Positions 22,768 to 34,465 of a DNA stretch of 64,000 nucleotides are shown here, piece by piece. Position 1 is the stretch's first letter. The number at the start of each line of letters is the position of its first letter. The stretch comes from Molanna angustata (lineage: Eukaryota > Arthropoda > Insecta > Trichoptera > Molannidae), in assembly GCA_963576475.1 (NCBI GenBank), contig OY754971.1, forward strand, positions 916,501 through 980,500, written 5' to 3'. The notes under the pieces were generated by a model. The model was given only the letters and a program-made list of their open reading frames with translations, was not told where the DNA came from and did not search any database. The position numbers and the translations under genes are program-made.

Positions 22768-22835
22768 TACGAGCAGTTTTAGGGAATGTATATGCACAGA
22801 TGCACTTGTTTCGATGATATCCATTATTTAAGAAA
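22768..22835 (+). mobile_element. SINE B tail
   Basis: Contains gttttagggaatgtatatgc and gcacttgtttcgatg, corresponding to 13360-13425 of the uninterrupted copy. Confidence 0.55.
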
Positions 22836-22911
22836 AGCAATTTTATAAAAAAAATATATTTTATGAATCCATTTCCTTTCTGATACCAAAAATGGATTTA
22901 TTGCATATTAT

Positions 22912-23075
22912 TGGCCTTGTTGGGTTCGGTTCCCGGTGGAGACATGGTTTTCAATTGAGTCTTCAGTCTGGATCTGCGAGTGTATTAACGTTTGAAGTCT
23001 CCAGTATGTGAATATTTTGTATTGGGTGCGTGTGAAATTAATATTTGACATATACCTGTTAGTTAGCGCATGTAA
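22912..23075 (+). mobile_element. SINE A, partial
   Basis: B-box ggttcggttcccggtggaga, then cttcagtctggatctgcgag, gtctccagtatgtg and gtattgggtgcgtgtgaaat, to cctgttagtta. The head before the B-box is degenerate. Confidence 0.75.
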
Positions 23076-23426
23076 AGGGAAGGAAGTCACAAATTCACAA
23101 GAAAAATAAGGCATCTGTTGAGATGCAGTTTTTTTATTTAAAGTAATGTCTATATTATGTAAGAATAATATCTGCACAAATTTGTCATAGTTTATGCAGA
23201 CCGTCTCTCGATGCGAGACACATCGTCACCTGTGCAAAGTTTGCAACCATTTCTGATTATAAACAAACAAACAAACATAATGACAGACTATAGACTAACA
23301 AAACTACACAATTACCTTGGTACCTACATATGTACGTACATTGAGAAGAACGTGGAACAGAGTAAGTATGATAGGATACGAACGAAGAAAATAAAAATAC
23401 ATAATGGAAGATTATAAATTAATATA

Positions 23427-23650
23427 TGCTTATTTGATTTTTTTTTGTTCATGTATGATTTGATTTTAATTACTTTTACTTTTATGTTGACTTTGCTTTG
23501 TATTGATATTTTTTTGTTCATGTATGATTTGATTTAATTACTTTTACTTTTATGTTGACTTTGCTTTGTATTGATATTTTTTTGTTCATGTATGATTTGA
23601 TTTAATTACTTTTACTTTTATGTTGACTTTGCTTTGTATTGATATTTTTT
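23427..23650. repeat. Three tandem copies of a 68-69-bp unit
   Basis: The unit contains ttgttcatgtatgatttgat, ttacttttacttttatgttg and actttgctttgtattgatat. The copies are nearly identical. Non-coding. Confidence 0.9.
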
Positions 23651-23674
23651 ATTTTGTTATAAGTGCTTCCCTCA

Positions 23675-23708
23675 TCAAGCACAAGATTGTAATCTTTTTG
23701 ATGAGGTA
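23675..23708. other. Strong hairpin
   Basis: cctcatcaa and ttgatgagg form a 9-bp outer stem, and aagatt/aatctt an inner stem, with a very short loop. It lies just after the 68-bp repeats and just before AT-rich DNA. Its role is unknown; it may be the 3' end of a mobile element transcript. Confidence 0.5.
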
Positions 23709-23884
23709 CTGCAGGGAAAAATATGTAAAAATATTATTACTAGTGAATTTATATATTGATTTGTATTATAAAATTATTATGTTAAAAATTAATAAATAAA
23801 TATCATTAAAAATGAATGTTACATAGTTTGGCCACATGGTAAAAATAAAACGAAAAAGAACCGTATAAAACAGATGAAAATTAG

Positions 23885-24180
23885 TGATGAGCAAATACAA
23901 GACCAAGACCAAAACCGGGGTGGTCTTGGTCTCATCGATCTTGCAACTTTTCAAAAAAAAACATTTTATTTTTTTTAATAAAATTCAATAGTTACAATAA
24001 AATTCTCGAAATAAAGTATTCTATCGACAGAACGTAGTTAATTGGTTACTTTTTAATTGAAATGAATAAGTCTATAATAATTTTGCAAGATTCTTGTTCC
24101 TGCACCCTCTGGTCTTGGTCTTGTAGCGACTCAAGATGTTTGGTCTCACACGATCAAGACCAAAACTGCAAGACTTTTAC
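23885..24180. repeat. Dispersed repeat M with inverted caagaccaagacc motifs
   Basis: Starts tagtgatgagcaaatacaag and accaagacc, and ends with inverted ggtcttggtcttgtagc plus aagaccaaaactgcaagac. The terminus recurs near 27935-27970 and, inverted, at 51927-51970 beside the 100-bp satellite. Confidence 0.5.
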
Positions 24181-24222
24181 ACAAATGAAAATGGGATTAA
24201 AGACAGAGACATAAGAAGGAAG

Positions 24223-24658
24223 GATGACATTATAATGTAATCAATTACGGTGAGATAATTGAGATGGCATTATAATGTAATCAATTACGGTGAGATAATT
24301 GAGATGGCATTATAATGTAATCAATTACGGTGAGATAATTGAGATGGCATTATAATGTAATCAATTACGGTGAGATAATTGAGATGGCATTATAATGTAA
24401 TCAATTACGGTGAGATAATTGAGATGGCATTATAATGTAATCAATTACGGTGAGATAATTGAGATGGCATTATAATGTAATCAATTACGGTGAGATAATT
24501 GAGATGGCATTATAATGTAATCAATTACGGTGAGATAATTGAGATGGCATTATAATGTAATCAATTACGGTGAGATAATTGAGATGGCATTATAATGTAA
24601 TCAATTACGGTGAGATAATTGAGATGGCATTATAATGTAATCAATTACGGTGAGATAA
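24223..24658. repeat. 40-bp satellite carrying a TAATCAATTA palindrome
   Basis: Nearly eleven almost identical 40-bp units (gatggcattataatg, taatcaattacggtgagata, attga). Each unit contains the palindromes cattataatg and taatcaatta. The latter is the two-base-spaced palindromic site known for paired-class homeodomain dimers. The first site is at 24238-24247, repeating every 40 bp to 24638-24647. Regulatory function is not shown. Confidence 0.95.
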
Positions 24659-25120
24659 GATTTTCGCCTATTCAAAAATCTGTTGTTTTATCATACATAC
24701 TATATTGAATCAAATCGACCTCAAAATGATCTTGAATCATAAAACGATGAGATATTTTATGTTTATTATTTTTCGATTTCAAAAGATGACACATGACTAT
24801 GTATGTAATTTGGAGAGATGATACATTGAAATAAATTGTAAGGAAAAAAATCGCTACTATTCCCACAGACTCATCACGTGGAGACTGTAGTCGACAAAAA
24901 ACGAGTGGGTTGTAGCCAACACAAAACTCTCAATCAATATGAAGTTGATCACTCAATTTTCCCATACAGAAGATATTACTTCTGTTCTATACATTTTTCA
25001 TACAAATATGAAATTTATTTCACATTGATACGGCAGACCATAGATTTTTTTCTTTAAATTTTGACAATCCTTGAATGCATTTTTGATGAGTGTATTTTTA
25101 TTGTATTTTCAAATGTTTGA

Positions 25121-25678
25121 ATGTTAACTTTGTGGTTCATGTTTGTTAATAATTTATCCCAATTAGTCTCAAATTTCTTACCAAAAGACATAAGACCGGC
25201 ATTTTACACTGACAATAATATTGGAAAAAGTTTAATGAATTCCAAAGATAAAGATAATAAAATGGAAAACTCCGGCGTATACCAACTGACATGTGGAGAC
25301 TGCTCTGCAGTCTACATAGGAAAAACAGGACGGAAATTTGAGACTAGAGTAAAAGAACATATTAGATGTATAAACAATGATAATTTTTCAGAATTCGCAG
25401 AACACTTAGTACTTAATGATCATCAATTTAATATGCAATCGGGAACAAAAATTTTACACGTCAACAAAGTAGGTCTCCGTCTTGATAATTTAGAGTCGCT
25501 AGAAATTAAAAAGTGTATTAATTCAAAACAGAACATAATAAACAATCAGTTAAATTTATCTTTCAGCCCATTATTAAATATGTTTCCTTTTACTTCTAAT
25601 CCTTCAGCCAATCGGACCCACCCTGCACAAGACCCAACCCTAAGTACCCCCACCCTACCTCTACCTCCGCCCCCATAG
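25121..25678 (+). CDS. Penelope-like element, linker and GIY-YIG endonuclease
   Basis: An open frame of 185 codons. The first about 50 residues (LSQLVSNFLPKDIRPAFYTD...) look like the linker after the reverse transcriptase. The GIY-YIG nuclease follows: SGVYQLTCGDCSAVYIGKTG, then R, FETRVKEHI, a histidine segment EFAEHLVLNDHQF and LDNLESLEI. The CxxC before VYIG and the R/H/E positions fit Penelope-like elements. The tail after about residue 160 is proline- and threonine-rich. The reverse transcriptase is missing, so this is a 5'-truncated copy. The start codon shown is only the first ATG in an open frame. A hammerhead ribozyme motif follows 35 bp after the stop. Confidence 0.87.
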   Translation: MLTLWFMFVNNLSQLVSNFLPKDIRPAFYTDNNIGKSLMNSKDKDNKMENSGVYQLTCGDCSAVYIGKTGRKFETRVKEHIRCINNDNFSEFAEHLVLNDHQFNMQSGTKILHVNKVGLRLDNLESLEIKKCINSKQNIINNQLNLSFSPLLNMFPFTSNPSANRTHPAQDPTLSTPTLPLPPPP

Positions 25679-25712
25679 ATTTCTTGTAAGCACGTCGTCA
25701 CATTCTGTTTCA

Positions 25713-25771
25713 GTTGAAAGTTAGCCTGATGAGGGAACGGTTAGTTCCGAAACCGGTCGCATCGTTTCAAC
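25713..25771 (+). ncRNA. Hammerhead ribozyme of a Penelope-like element
   Basis: Outer stem I gttgaaa (25713-25719) pairs with tttcaac (25765-25771), and inner gc/gc pairs close an internal loop. The invariant core ctgatga is at 25726-25732. Stem II ggaac/gttcc carries a five-base loop, and gaaac is at 25749-25753. Stem III is the self-complementary accggt (25752-25757), with predicted cleavage after c at 25758 (gtc). Penelope-like elements are known to carry minimal hammerheads with very short stem III that act best as dimers. All core bases are intact here, apart from one possible extra G beside stem II. Confidence 0.82.
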
Positions 25772-25859
25772 CAAAAAACGTGGTTAATACAAAGTTATAT
25801 CTTTAAATTTAATTTGTATTTTTATTGTATCAATATTGCAAAAGAGTATAAAAATATCA

Positions 25860-26165
25860 ATATGAAGTCAATCGGACTTATAGTTTGGGTTGCAGAGAGG
25901 ACACAAAAAAAAACAACGTAAATGATGAATTCATAGAGAAGAAATTAAAAGTTCTCTATGGAAAACTAATCAGCTCTAGGTATATGCACTTTACACATAT
26001 GATGTTATATGAAGTCGATCGGACTTATAGTTTGGGCTGTAAAGAGGACACAAAAAGGATAATCCGTACATACAAACACATCACGACGAAACTCATGGTG
26101 TACACTTTCTACATGATACCCGTTGAGAAATTGATGTTAAAAAATATCTTAAAAATTGTGTAATT
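25860..26165 (+). repeat. Dispersed repeat H, tandem-like pair
   Basis: atatgaagtcaatcggactt (25859) and atatgaagtcgatcggactt (26008) start two related units with ttatagtttgggytg and gaggacacaaaaa. The end (acgacgaaactcatggtgta, acatgatacccgttgagaaa) also occurs at 2940-3005. An open frame through it is not protein-like. Confidence 0.5.
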
Positions 26166-26399
26166 TCTGCTACTCCATAGAGTGGAGAGTAGAAATGTAT
26201 GGCAAGATGAGTAGGTAACTTATGGAAAACTCAGAAAGAATAATCATCGCGGTCGTGGAATTATCGACTTCAGGCAGAAATCTCTGAAATCTGAGAGTCT
26301 TTTGATAAAAGGATACAGTATTTAACATTATGATTCGAAGGATATGAATGCTTATAGAGAGAGAGCTCCTATAAAAGGATCATAATTAGGAAAGTCGCA

Positions 26400-26865
26400 G
26401 TCACCTACCCCACTCCATAGGGAACGTTATAGAACTAAGTGTTCTGTTCATCCCCGGAGCGGCTGCTCGTCGGACAAAACAAGTACTACCACCATGCATA
26501 TTTCATACCACTGCCACTAAGAGTCCAACCACACTCGTGAAGGCCCGTGAATCATAGCAGGGGTTACCCTCCCAGCAGCTCCACGAACAACAGACTGCCA
26601 CAGGGAGCCTTCGCCACGCCCGTAGTACTTTCAGTTCTTCGATTTCCACACCAGGCGCAGCGTTAGCTGCACCTGTCTCGTCATCAACTCGGGTACCGCC
26701 GAGTGAGCCGTGCCGACCAATCATCACGGGAAAAGGATCATCAGAAAGGAGTGAGCCAGATAACACCTGAACCAGATCGTGCCGGAGCCGACACGGTCTG
26801 TGATTGGGATTGATTGCGTTGCCTTGCCGCTGAAGCGTCACACGTGTAGAAAGCGGATATCATAT
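26400..26865 (-). other. GC-rich block, possibly coding-derived, unidentified
   Basis: A GC-rich block with a minus-strand open frame at 26503-26841 (ends CYDSRAFTSVVGLLVAVV). I recognise no family. It could be the 5' region of a LINE or another transcribed element, because it is followed on the minus strand by ordinary AT-rich sequence. It is not supported as a host gene. Confidence 0.3.
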
Positions 26866-26926
26866 TAATTTATAAACAACATTAATGAGCATAGCTTCAT
26901 TAATGTATGAATTCTATTTTTAGCAG

Positions 26927-27251
26927 AACCTGTTACAGAAAAGTGGCACAAAATGACGAGGGTTCAGTGCTCCGGCTCCGCTAGACCAGAACCTCGATAC
27001 GATAACCGATACGACGGCCTGGTGCTGTTGCCGCTGATGTCTTCTCTGCCGCTAACGATGGTGCTATCGACGTTCATGGATACAGATATATGTACAAGAA
27101 CGGTCCGTATTATCGGTCAATGCCTCGCGATAGTGACCAAAGACGGAAGGCGCCACGAGACCTGGAGGAAACCGCTAAAGAAAATTATACAAAATCAGCC
27201 AACACTGTATCTACATCCGAGAACAGTGACGAACAATATCGTTTAAAATAA
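26927..27251 (+). CDS. Candidate terminal coding exon with a frameshift, unidentified
   Basis: A good acceptor (ttctatttttagcag ending at 26926) opens a frame reading EPVTEKWHKMTRVQCSGSAR then PEPRYDNRY. After about 27006 the protein-like sequence continues in the frame one base back: RRPGAVAADVFSAANDGA, HGYRYMYKNGPYYRSMPRD and DLEETAKENYTKSANTV, to the stop at 27249-27251. Composition and codon use look coding in both parts. The shift could be a pseudogene lesion, an assembly error or a wrong join. The family is not recognised. Upstream exons are not evident, and the KAT7-like exon is on the other strand. Confidence 0.4.
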
Positions 27252-27782
27252 GACCAAAACAGATAGTCTTTCAAAGATCTTTAAAAAAATCATACGGTGC
27301 GAATGATTTTTAATTTATCAATTTATAACTATGAATATACTGTTGACATTTTTATGAATATGATTTTTATGTTTTTTTGTCGTTTTAATTATTATTTTTT
27401 AAAATTGATATACTTTTAACGTGTAAATATTGTTTAAAATTAGGGTGGTTGGGTTTAGGTTCTTAAGTCATTGTAATGCGAATATTCTTAAAAATATAAA
27501 TTTCGTTTTCCTGCAACTTGTTTATTTAGTAATCAAGTTTTTTTGATATGTCCATCTTAATTTGTGGTCAATGTTGATACTAAAATACTCCCACTTATGA
27601 ACTCGTAGACAAAAACTGGTTAATTCTGAATTCATATTTAAAAACGCAAAAAAATAAATTCTGTTCAAGAGACATTCTGTTGTTCACTACAATTACTGTA
27701 CTCTTACAGAAAATATGAAAAAACGAGTGAATTGTACCACTATATCCCCTTGGAATACTGAGGAATAAAAAGCCATTCTTGT

Positions 27783-27890
27783 TCTTGTAATGCTTTTCGG
27801 GAAACTAACGGATATTATGTTAAATATTATTTAACACGCATCCAATAACAAGGTGCCACACTTTTGACACATGTGATATTACATATTTAT
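27783..27890 (-). mobile_element. SINE A tail fragment
   Basis: Contains cttttcgggaaactaacgga, ttaacacgcatccaataaca and aggtgccacac, matching the inverted tail of SINE A. The tRNA-like head is missing. Confidence 0.7.
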
Positions 27891-28241
27891 ACAAGATCAC
27901 GTAAAAGACTCAGTATAAAAGATCAAAACACGGCCGAGTACGTTACTTGGTCTTGCATTTGCTCAACAAAAGCCGGTGGCAAGGCGACTGGTGGTGTTTT
28001 GTAATCAATTTGGCAAAACCAACTAAAGACATGGTGTTTCGAGTTCGAAAAAATCTTTGTGTTTATACCTACCCACGCACAGCTGGATGTTATACAATTT
28101 ATAAGTATGACTAAAAAAAACAACAATGTATCAAATATATTATTATGTGTTGATATGGGAAATAATAACAAACAGACCGCATTTCTTCGAATGTTTAATT
28201 TTTGTCCGAGTGGGCTTGGGCTTCGCGCTAAGTGTAGACTA

Positions 28242-28475
<234 letters not shown>

Positions 28476-28599
28476 TCAGACCACGCCGTAAGGCGCATTT
28501 GTAATTGTAGACAGTTGATTATTGATAAAGTTAAGGATATAATTTAAAAGAAACGGCCTAAAATGTTAATGAAACATATAACTCGAGATGGTATGGATG

Positions 28600-28915
28600 T
28601 GCTCAAACGTTAAACAATTTTTAAATTTATCATAAACTCCACTAAAAAATATACTTTTTTACAGCATTTTTTTTAATTACTCCAAATCTGTGTCGCAATG
28701 AAATAGTTTACGTGCATAAAATCAAAGTGAATATTCGTGATAGTTTTTTTCATTTCAAGTCAGGTATGTTCTTAAAATACAAAAAAATCAACATTTTTGG
28801 TTTCCGATAATTTAAATCATGTATAGAACCTTTTAAACGCACGCGATAGTTACACATAACTTCATAGTGCATTAGGCGGTTTTAATATATCATGTTTTCA
28901 GTCACTAGATTTACC
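28600..28915 (+). repeat. Dispersed repeat I
   Basis: tttcatttcaagtcaggtat, cacgcgatagttacacataa and atatatcatgttttcagtca parallel the 8640-9005 copy. Confidence 0.65.
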
Positions 28916-30719
28916 GTTTTATGCCCTCTTAAAGAGTTGATGTGCTAAACAAATTAATGCAAGCTTGTTTAGTGAATCGAATTTTGCGCCGAGTGCGAAA
29001 TTCGTTTCAAGACTTTTGAACAAGATTTCGTTGTATGAGTTTAGGAATGTTAGTAAAATTGGCAGTTACAGGTTTGAAGGCATTCTGAGTGTATTCTGAG
29101 CATCTAATAACATAGGGGCATGAAATAGATTATTGATTTTGCCGTTTGGAAACCTTGGTGAAATTGATGGTATATCAGATGTAGTTCGCGGACCCAAGGT
29201 TTGCCAATCAAACGAATTGGAGCTGTGTGTAGCTGTGCGTGGTTCGCCTCTGTTAATGGATTTTTATGGTCGAATCATTCATGACTTCCTCGGGAGAACT
29301 GTGTGGTGCGGTGCGGCCGTATATACACGGAGCCGAAGCGTGACGGCCGATCGCGAATATTGTGGCCAAATTAGATCACCGACAGAGAGTGATGACCTGG
29401 CGGGAAACCCAGACTTAGCCGCCACCAAATCAAACAGACAGACAGACACACACACGACAATAATTATACTTAATTGATATTCGGACAGTTAATACCATTG
29501 TCTCCTAGAAAAGGACGAGCTTCATGGAAAGGTGGTTCCAGGCGAAAGGTTGATTGTCGTCCCGATGAAGGCGTGTCTGCGGAGGTTGGAAGGAACAATG
29601 GACGAGGCGTGGTTGGTGCACGTGGGTGGATCGGATCATCCACGATAGACACAGGCGAATTACTGGAAATCTAATTGAATAGCCGCTGCCGCGAAGGTAA
29701 TTTCTTTCTCAAAACTCGCTCGGAAATTCAAAAGTTTAATTGGATAGTCAGAAAATCTTGTGGTTTACGGCCCCTGACGTTACCTACATGGAGTTTTATA
29801 CCTACATATTTTATTAAGAATAAGTAAAATAATGACGAGATCATAAAGCATTTATGTTTGTATAATCAAAATTGAAATCACGCACAAGATAGATCACTAA
29901 AAAGTAAAATAATATGTGGTATGGTTTCTTTTGTAATACAAGGTAAACATTTTATACTTCAAAAATTAAAAAAAAAAACGAGAAGGGTTGTGGCCAACAA
30001 TATAATCTGACTATCAAGTCCCTTCACAAGGTATTCAAATTTTGTATGAAAGATTTTTAGCTACCCAAGGAGGTATAGTGGGGAGTTTTGAAATCGCAAT
30101 TTTTAAGGCTATTTTATTATTGCAGATTATCATGCTGAGATTAAATTCTGAAAGTTTCATCACAATGCATGTGTGTGAGCTGTGTACTATGTACGGCATA
30201 GTTATTCCACTTTATCGATGAAAGACTAAAGTACCTACTTATTCGATTATTTTCAAATTTTGTAAATTTGTATATCTAATACTCGCTTAGACCCCATTAG
30301 ATTTTGAAGGATATCTAAATAGTGCTTCTCAATTTTATAAGCTCACAAGCTCAGGAAACTTGAAATTTGATATTTTTATTTTCGAATTAGTAAAAAGGCA
30401 CGTCACTTTCATAAAATGGCATCGAACAATTATCAAGTTTTCATAATAAAATATTGAAATCAAAAATAATTTAACTCATTGCATGAAAATGCCGAAAATT
30501 TTCCGTACAAAATATGAACACTTTGTGGATTGACTACATAGGTTTTGAGCAGTTGAGCGTTGGTCACAGCCCACTTTTTTTAATTATAGATCGAGTTCAA
30601 ATGACTTTGAAACTTAAAAACTACATAAATCGCGATCAGTAGAAGAAATATACCTACATATTATGTAGAATCGTTAACATTGTGTTTTTTTATTAATTTT
30701 CTCCATAGGTTAACATAAT
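28916..30719. other. Unassigned stretch, partly GC-richer
   Basis: 29130-29700 has longer open frames and more GC on the plus strand, ending in a possible donor (gcgaag then gtaatt at about 29698). No frame resembles a protein family I know. The rest is AT-rich. A block at 29975-30560 shares short phrases (gttgtggccaacaa, gttggtcacagccc) with 24900-24945. Confidence 0.4.
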
Positions 30720-31145
30720 GTTTTCCAACTGTCGATTCGTTCATGAGAATTCAATTCTCTGAATGAATCGACATTATCCAACTGTCGATTCGTTCATGAG
30801 AATTCAATTCTCTGAATGAATCGACATTATCCAACTGTCGATTTGTTCAGGAGAACTTTGTTCTCTTAACATATCGACAATGTTTCAAGCCAGGATATGC
30901 GAGATTTGTATGTAGGGTCTATAATTCACGGCTTTTCCAACTTAGAAGTCAAAAAACACCAACTTAGAGGCTTCGCGGCATATATTTATTTATTTATTTC
31001 GGAAAACAAACAAGATACAATGGAAAAAGAATATACAATAGTTATAATACATATGGAAGATACATTGCATCTCAATTAAATGTTTTCACATATAGTATAT
31101 GTTCCATACACGGATTTACTCAGAATTCGGAGTAGAACATTTCGT

Positions 31146-31181
<36 letters not shown>

Positions 31182-31916
31182 TATAACTTTTGATCCGCTC
31201 AATTTACAGAGCCCAAATTTTCAGAATATATAAACAGTTATATGCCTACAAAACTTTTATACTCAGAATTGTGAATTTTTGTTTCAGAGGTTATCAACTT
31301 TTGAATTTTTACTTTATTTTTCCATATATCTCAGAAACCGTAAAAGCTAGAACGCTGAAAATTGGTATAAACATAGACAAATACAAAATCTCAAAATGAT
31401 TTTTTTTTAAAAAAATCCAGGGTTTCTCAAACATTTTTTATTAAGAAAAATATTTTTTTTATGATAAATTTATGAGTTTAACTGCCTATATTTCCATTTT
31501 TTTTTAAAATATCGAAAAAAGCCGAAACACCCCAACTAGATAATTTAATTTTCTATAAAAAATATTAACATTGTATTAGCACATCTCAAATTTTTTTAAC
31601 AATTTTTATAAAAATTGAATTTAGTGACGACATTGCTTCATACAATTTTTCTGGCAGTCGCCTACACACCATATCTAAGAAGTGATACTAATCTCCAAAC
31701 ATACATACATACCATCATGCTGTTTTCATATTCTGGGTAGGATCAAAGGACTGACCTCTATACTATCCTATCTTGAAATACATACCTAGGTACATGTGTT
31801 GTATAGAAAACCAAATATCTTAAAATATTAAATAATTTGTATTTAGGGGTTTATAATTTGGTTCTTATTCTTCAACTATACGTAATATCGCTATCGACAG
31901 TTGGATCTCATGTGTA
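30720..31916 (+). mobile_element. Helitron-like dispersed element, longest copy
   Basis: Starts with three tandem units of about 54 bp, each an imperfect palindrome (tcgattcgttcatgagaatt / aattctctgaatgaatcga). It continues through gaagtcaaaaaacaccaact, a GT microsatellite at 31145-31178, gcccaaattttcagaatata and gtttaactgcctatatttcc, to tgttggatctcatgtg-like sequence at 31905-31916. Partial copies are at 3060, 4000, 4862, 9825 and 12587. No coding capacity. Confidence 0.6.
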
Positions 31917-32004
31917 TTATAATCATTCTAAACCATCGATTATGTTATTCCTTTAAGTTTATGTTGTTAATTGAAAATAAATTAAATTACAATTCACTTA
32001 AGCC

Positions 32005-32270
32005 ACCTGCATCTACATACCATCTCGTCATGTTCCTCACGGGGTAGGCAGATTGACATACATTCATAGCCTCGTCAACATTCATCATCGTCTTATACAT
32101 GTTAGTAGTATGTGGTTCACGCTCGTCTTATAAAATACCGTTCACATGGACGTACCATACCTTCCTTGGGCATCTCATTCCATTCCTAACAGCAATGTAC
32201 CTATATATTCTTCGTCAGGCGTTCCTCATTCATTCTCCCGATTTGACCAGACCTTATAAATGTGTCGATC
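32005..32270 (-). pseudogene. LINE 3' fragment, same family as 61423-63330
   Basis: Colinear on the plus strand with 61430-61690: ccatctcgtcatgttcc, ggggtaggcagattgacata, cattcatagcctcgtcaaca and cctcattcattctccc. On the minus strand this corresponds to the C-terminal ORF end and 3' tail. Heavily decayed. Confidence 0.65.
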
Positions 32271-32794
32271 TTAGCGAAAATATTAACAATATTTAAATTT
32301 AGAGCTAAGAACTTAGATCCACGAGACGGGCCTTAATTTGACACAAAAGGGACGTTGTTTTGTTGGTATCGAGGATTAAAATATTATAATCGTTGAAGAT
32401 ATGTACATGACCATGATCAATCCAAGTACCTACGAATTATCAATCGTTTGCAGTCTGGCTGGTGGTCAGGGTCGTCCAAGTGAAGTCATTGCCCCTGTCA
32501 TTGGCTGGCTATTGCTTGGTGTGGTTGTACGGTGCGGTGCGGTGTGTCATATTAACCTAACATTACATTGTATCAAACAAAACTGACGTTAACACATTGT
32601 TTTTGTTCAAAACATTTTGTTTATAAACAATGGTGTTCCGTCGCTCGCTTGTCGATAATGTCGCATACTTCGCCAAAGTATCGATAAAGTTGCATATGTA
32701 CCAACATACATTCACTTTCCATGTGTTATTTTTATTGCTTTGTTAGGTTCGAGTGCATATTACCACGGGGCTACCCATGACACGAGGCTATACA

Positions 32795-33262
32795 TATTAG
32801 GTTATATACTTAGTATATTTTGAAAATAATTACCCTAATACCCTCAAAAGATACGTTTTTAAAATAATGGAGAGCTTGTATTTACATCTAAATTCTATTG
32901 CATGATTTTTTTTGAAATTTGAATTTCTTTAATACTTTTCTTGTGAAAGAAGTTTTAATTAGACCCTTTTTTATTTTTTTACTGTACCTAAAAAATTACA
33001 AGGTCTATGAGGTAAATTTTTATTTCAATCGAAACAGAATATGAAAATCTACCGGCTGAGTTTTTTATTATTATAATATTTTAATTTCTATTCTTGCTTT
33101 TTGGAAAAAAACTCTAAATTTTACCATTTTTTTCAAGAAAAAGTGTTGTATGTCACAGATTAGGTGATATGTGATATTTTTTCGTGTTTCATACACAATA
33201 AGGTAATTTAGTGTGCATTTTTGTGTACATCCGTATACCCAGGGTATACAAGAGCCTTATAA
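32795..33262 (+). repeat. Dispersed repeat N
   Basis: Uninterrupted relative of 22262-22755 (ccctaataccctcaaaagat, atgaaaatctaccggctgag, ggtaatttagtgtgcatttt). Confidence 0.65.
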
Positions 33263-33808
33263 CATTCTCACCTCGTCTTAATATTAAAAATGTATAAATC
33301 AACACTCGATCATAAAGTTATTTTCAAATTGACCTACAACGAATCATAAAAAAATGTAATATCATATAATAAAATGTTATCAGAATTGTGATGCGCTAGT
33401 GTGCGGGAATTGTCATAACATATTATTATTTTGTATTAATTTTATTACATTAATAAAACCCTAAATTAAGGTTAGCTAAAAGTAACTCGACGTTCATTGA
33501 CTGTTAGGTTGTACCAAGTTCGCCGGATCAGCTAGTATTTTATTTATTTATTTAGATGACAACATACAGCATATAATAAATTATATAAAATAAAGATGAT
33601 TTGATTAATAATAAAGCCAATTACAGGTTGTCGCTGAAGTTATTGTTACATATTATGGTGAGATATTGTGCGAATGATTTGTGAAATTGCATACATAAAT
33701 GTGTCAGTATATTAAGTAACCTAGCAACCAAGCCAAGACAAAAATTTAATCATACATGACTGTACTCACGAGCAAAGTTGTTTTTGCAAACCACTGACAA
33801 GGACTCCA

Positions 33809-33910
33809 TTATATAAATATTTGGGTATCTACATTGATCACAACTTAAGATGGACATATCAAATAAACACAGTTGCAGGTAAACTAAGAAGGCTTATTTA
33901 TATTTTTAAT
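33809..33910 (+). pseudogene. LINE reverse-transcriptase fragment
   Basis: Reads PLYKYLGIYIDHNLRW, YQINTVAGKLRRLIYIF. The KYLGIxID...W...I...K motif is the conserved region just after the catalytic palm in non-LTR reverse transcriptases. Only about 34 codons survive. Confidence 0.75.
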
Positions 33911-34465
33911 CAAGATCGAGTATATTAATTATATATCTATATGAAATATAATCTCGTAGAGTAGATATCGCATCGGTCACAGAGAATGCATCGCGTAAAC
34001 CTACTTGATAGTATGTACCAGTATAGACATGTTTATAAGTATTGTAATTTTGCGGGGGCGCTATGATCGCGTGTCTCAGGGGGGGCATCGAACCCGGGCG
34101 GGTTACCTGATGATTCCACATGACCTTCGCTGGACCCCTCCATCTATCTTTGCGTCGAGAGGTGACACCGCACATAGGTAGGTACCGTCCTGCACCGCAG
34201 ATGGACTTGCAATAATATTATAATATATAGTATGCCAACTAGAAATATGCCATTTGAACTTGGCGAGGCCAAACCACTAGTCAATCAATACGTGAACTGC
34301 ACTATGCAAAAAGTCAGGACATTAACCGAAGACACATTTTTCTAAAGCCAAAAATAGACGTCGCATTAGCGTTCTGAAATATTTATCAATTATTTAAAAA
34401 AAATGAATTTTATTTGTCAAATTCCGTTTCGATTAAATAATTAAATGATTTAATTTTATTTAATG

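Noticed and set aside
24223..24658. CRISPR-like array
   Set aside because: The units are directly adjacent with no unique spacers, and the context is a eukaryotic genome.
27923..28171. Minus-strand frame ending in PPAFVEQMQDQVTYSAVF, considered as the last KAT7 exon
   Set aside because: It does not match the MYST C-terminus, and its gagcaaatgcaagaccaag segment is a dispersed repeat terminus also at 23885 and 51940.
33495..33540. Second Helitron end (cgccggatcagctagt)
   Set aside because: No hairpin before CTAGT and no second copy in the window to fix the boundary.
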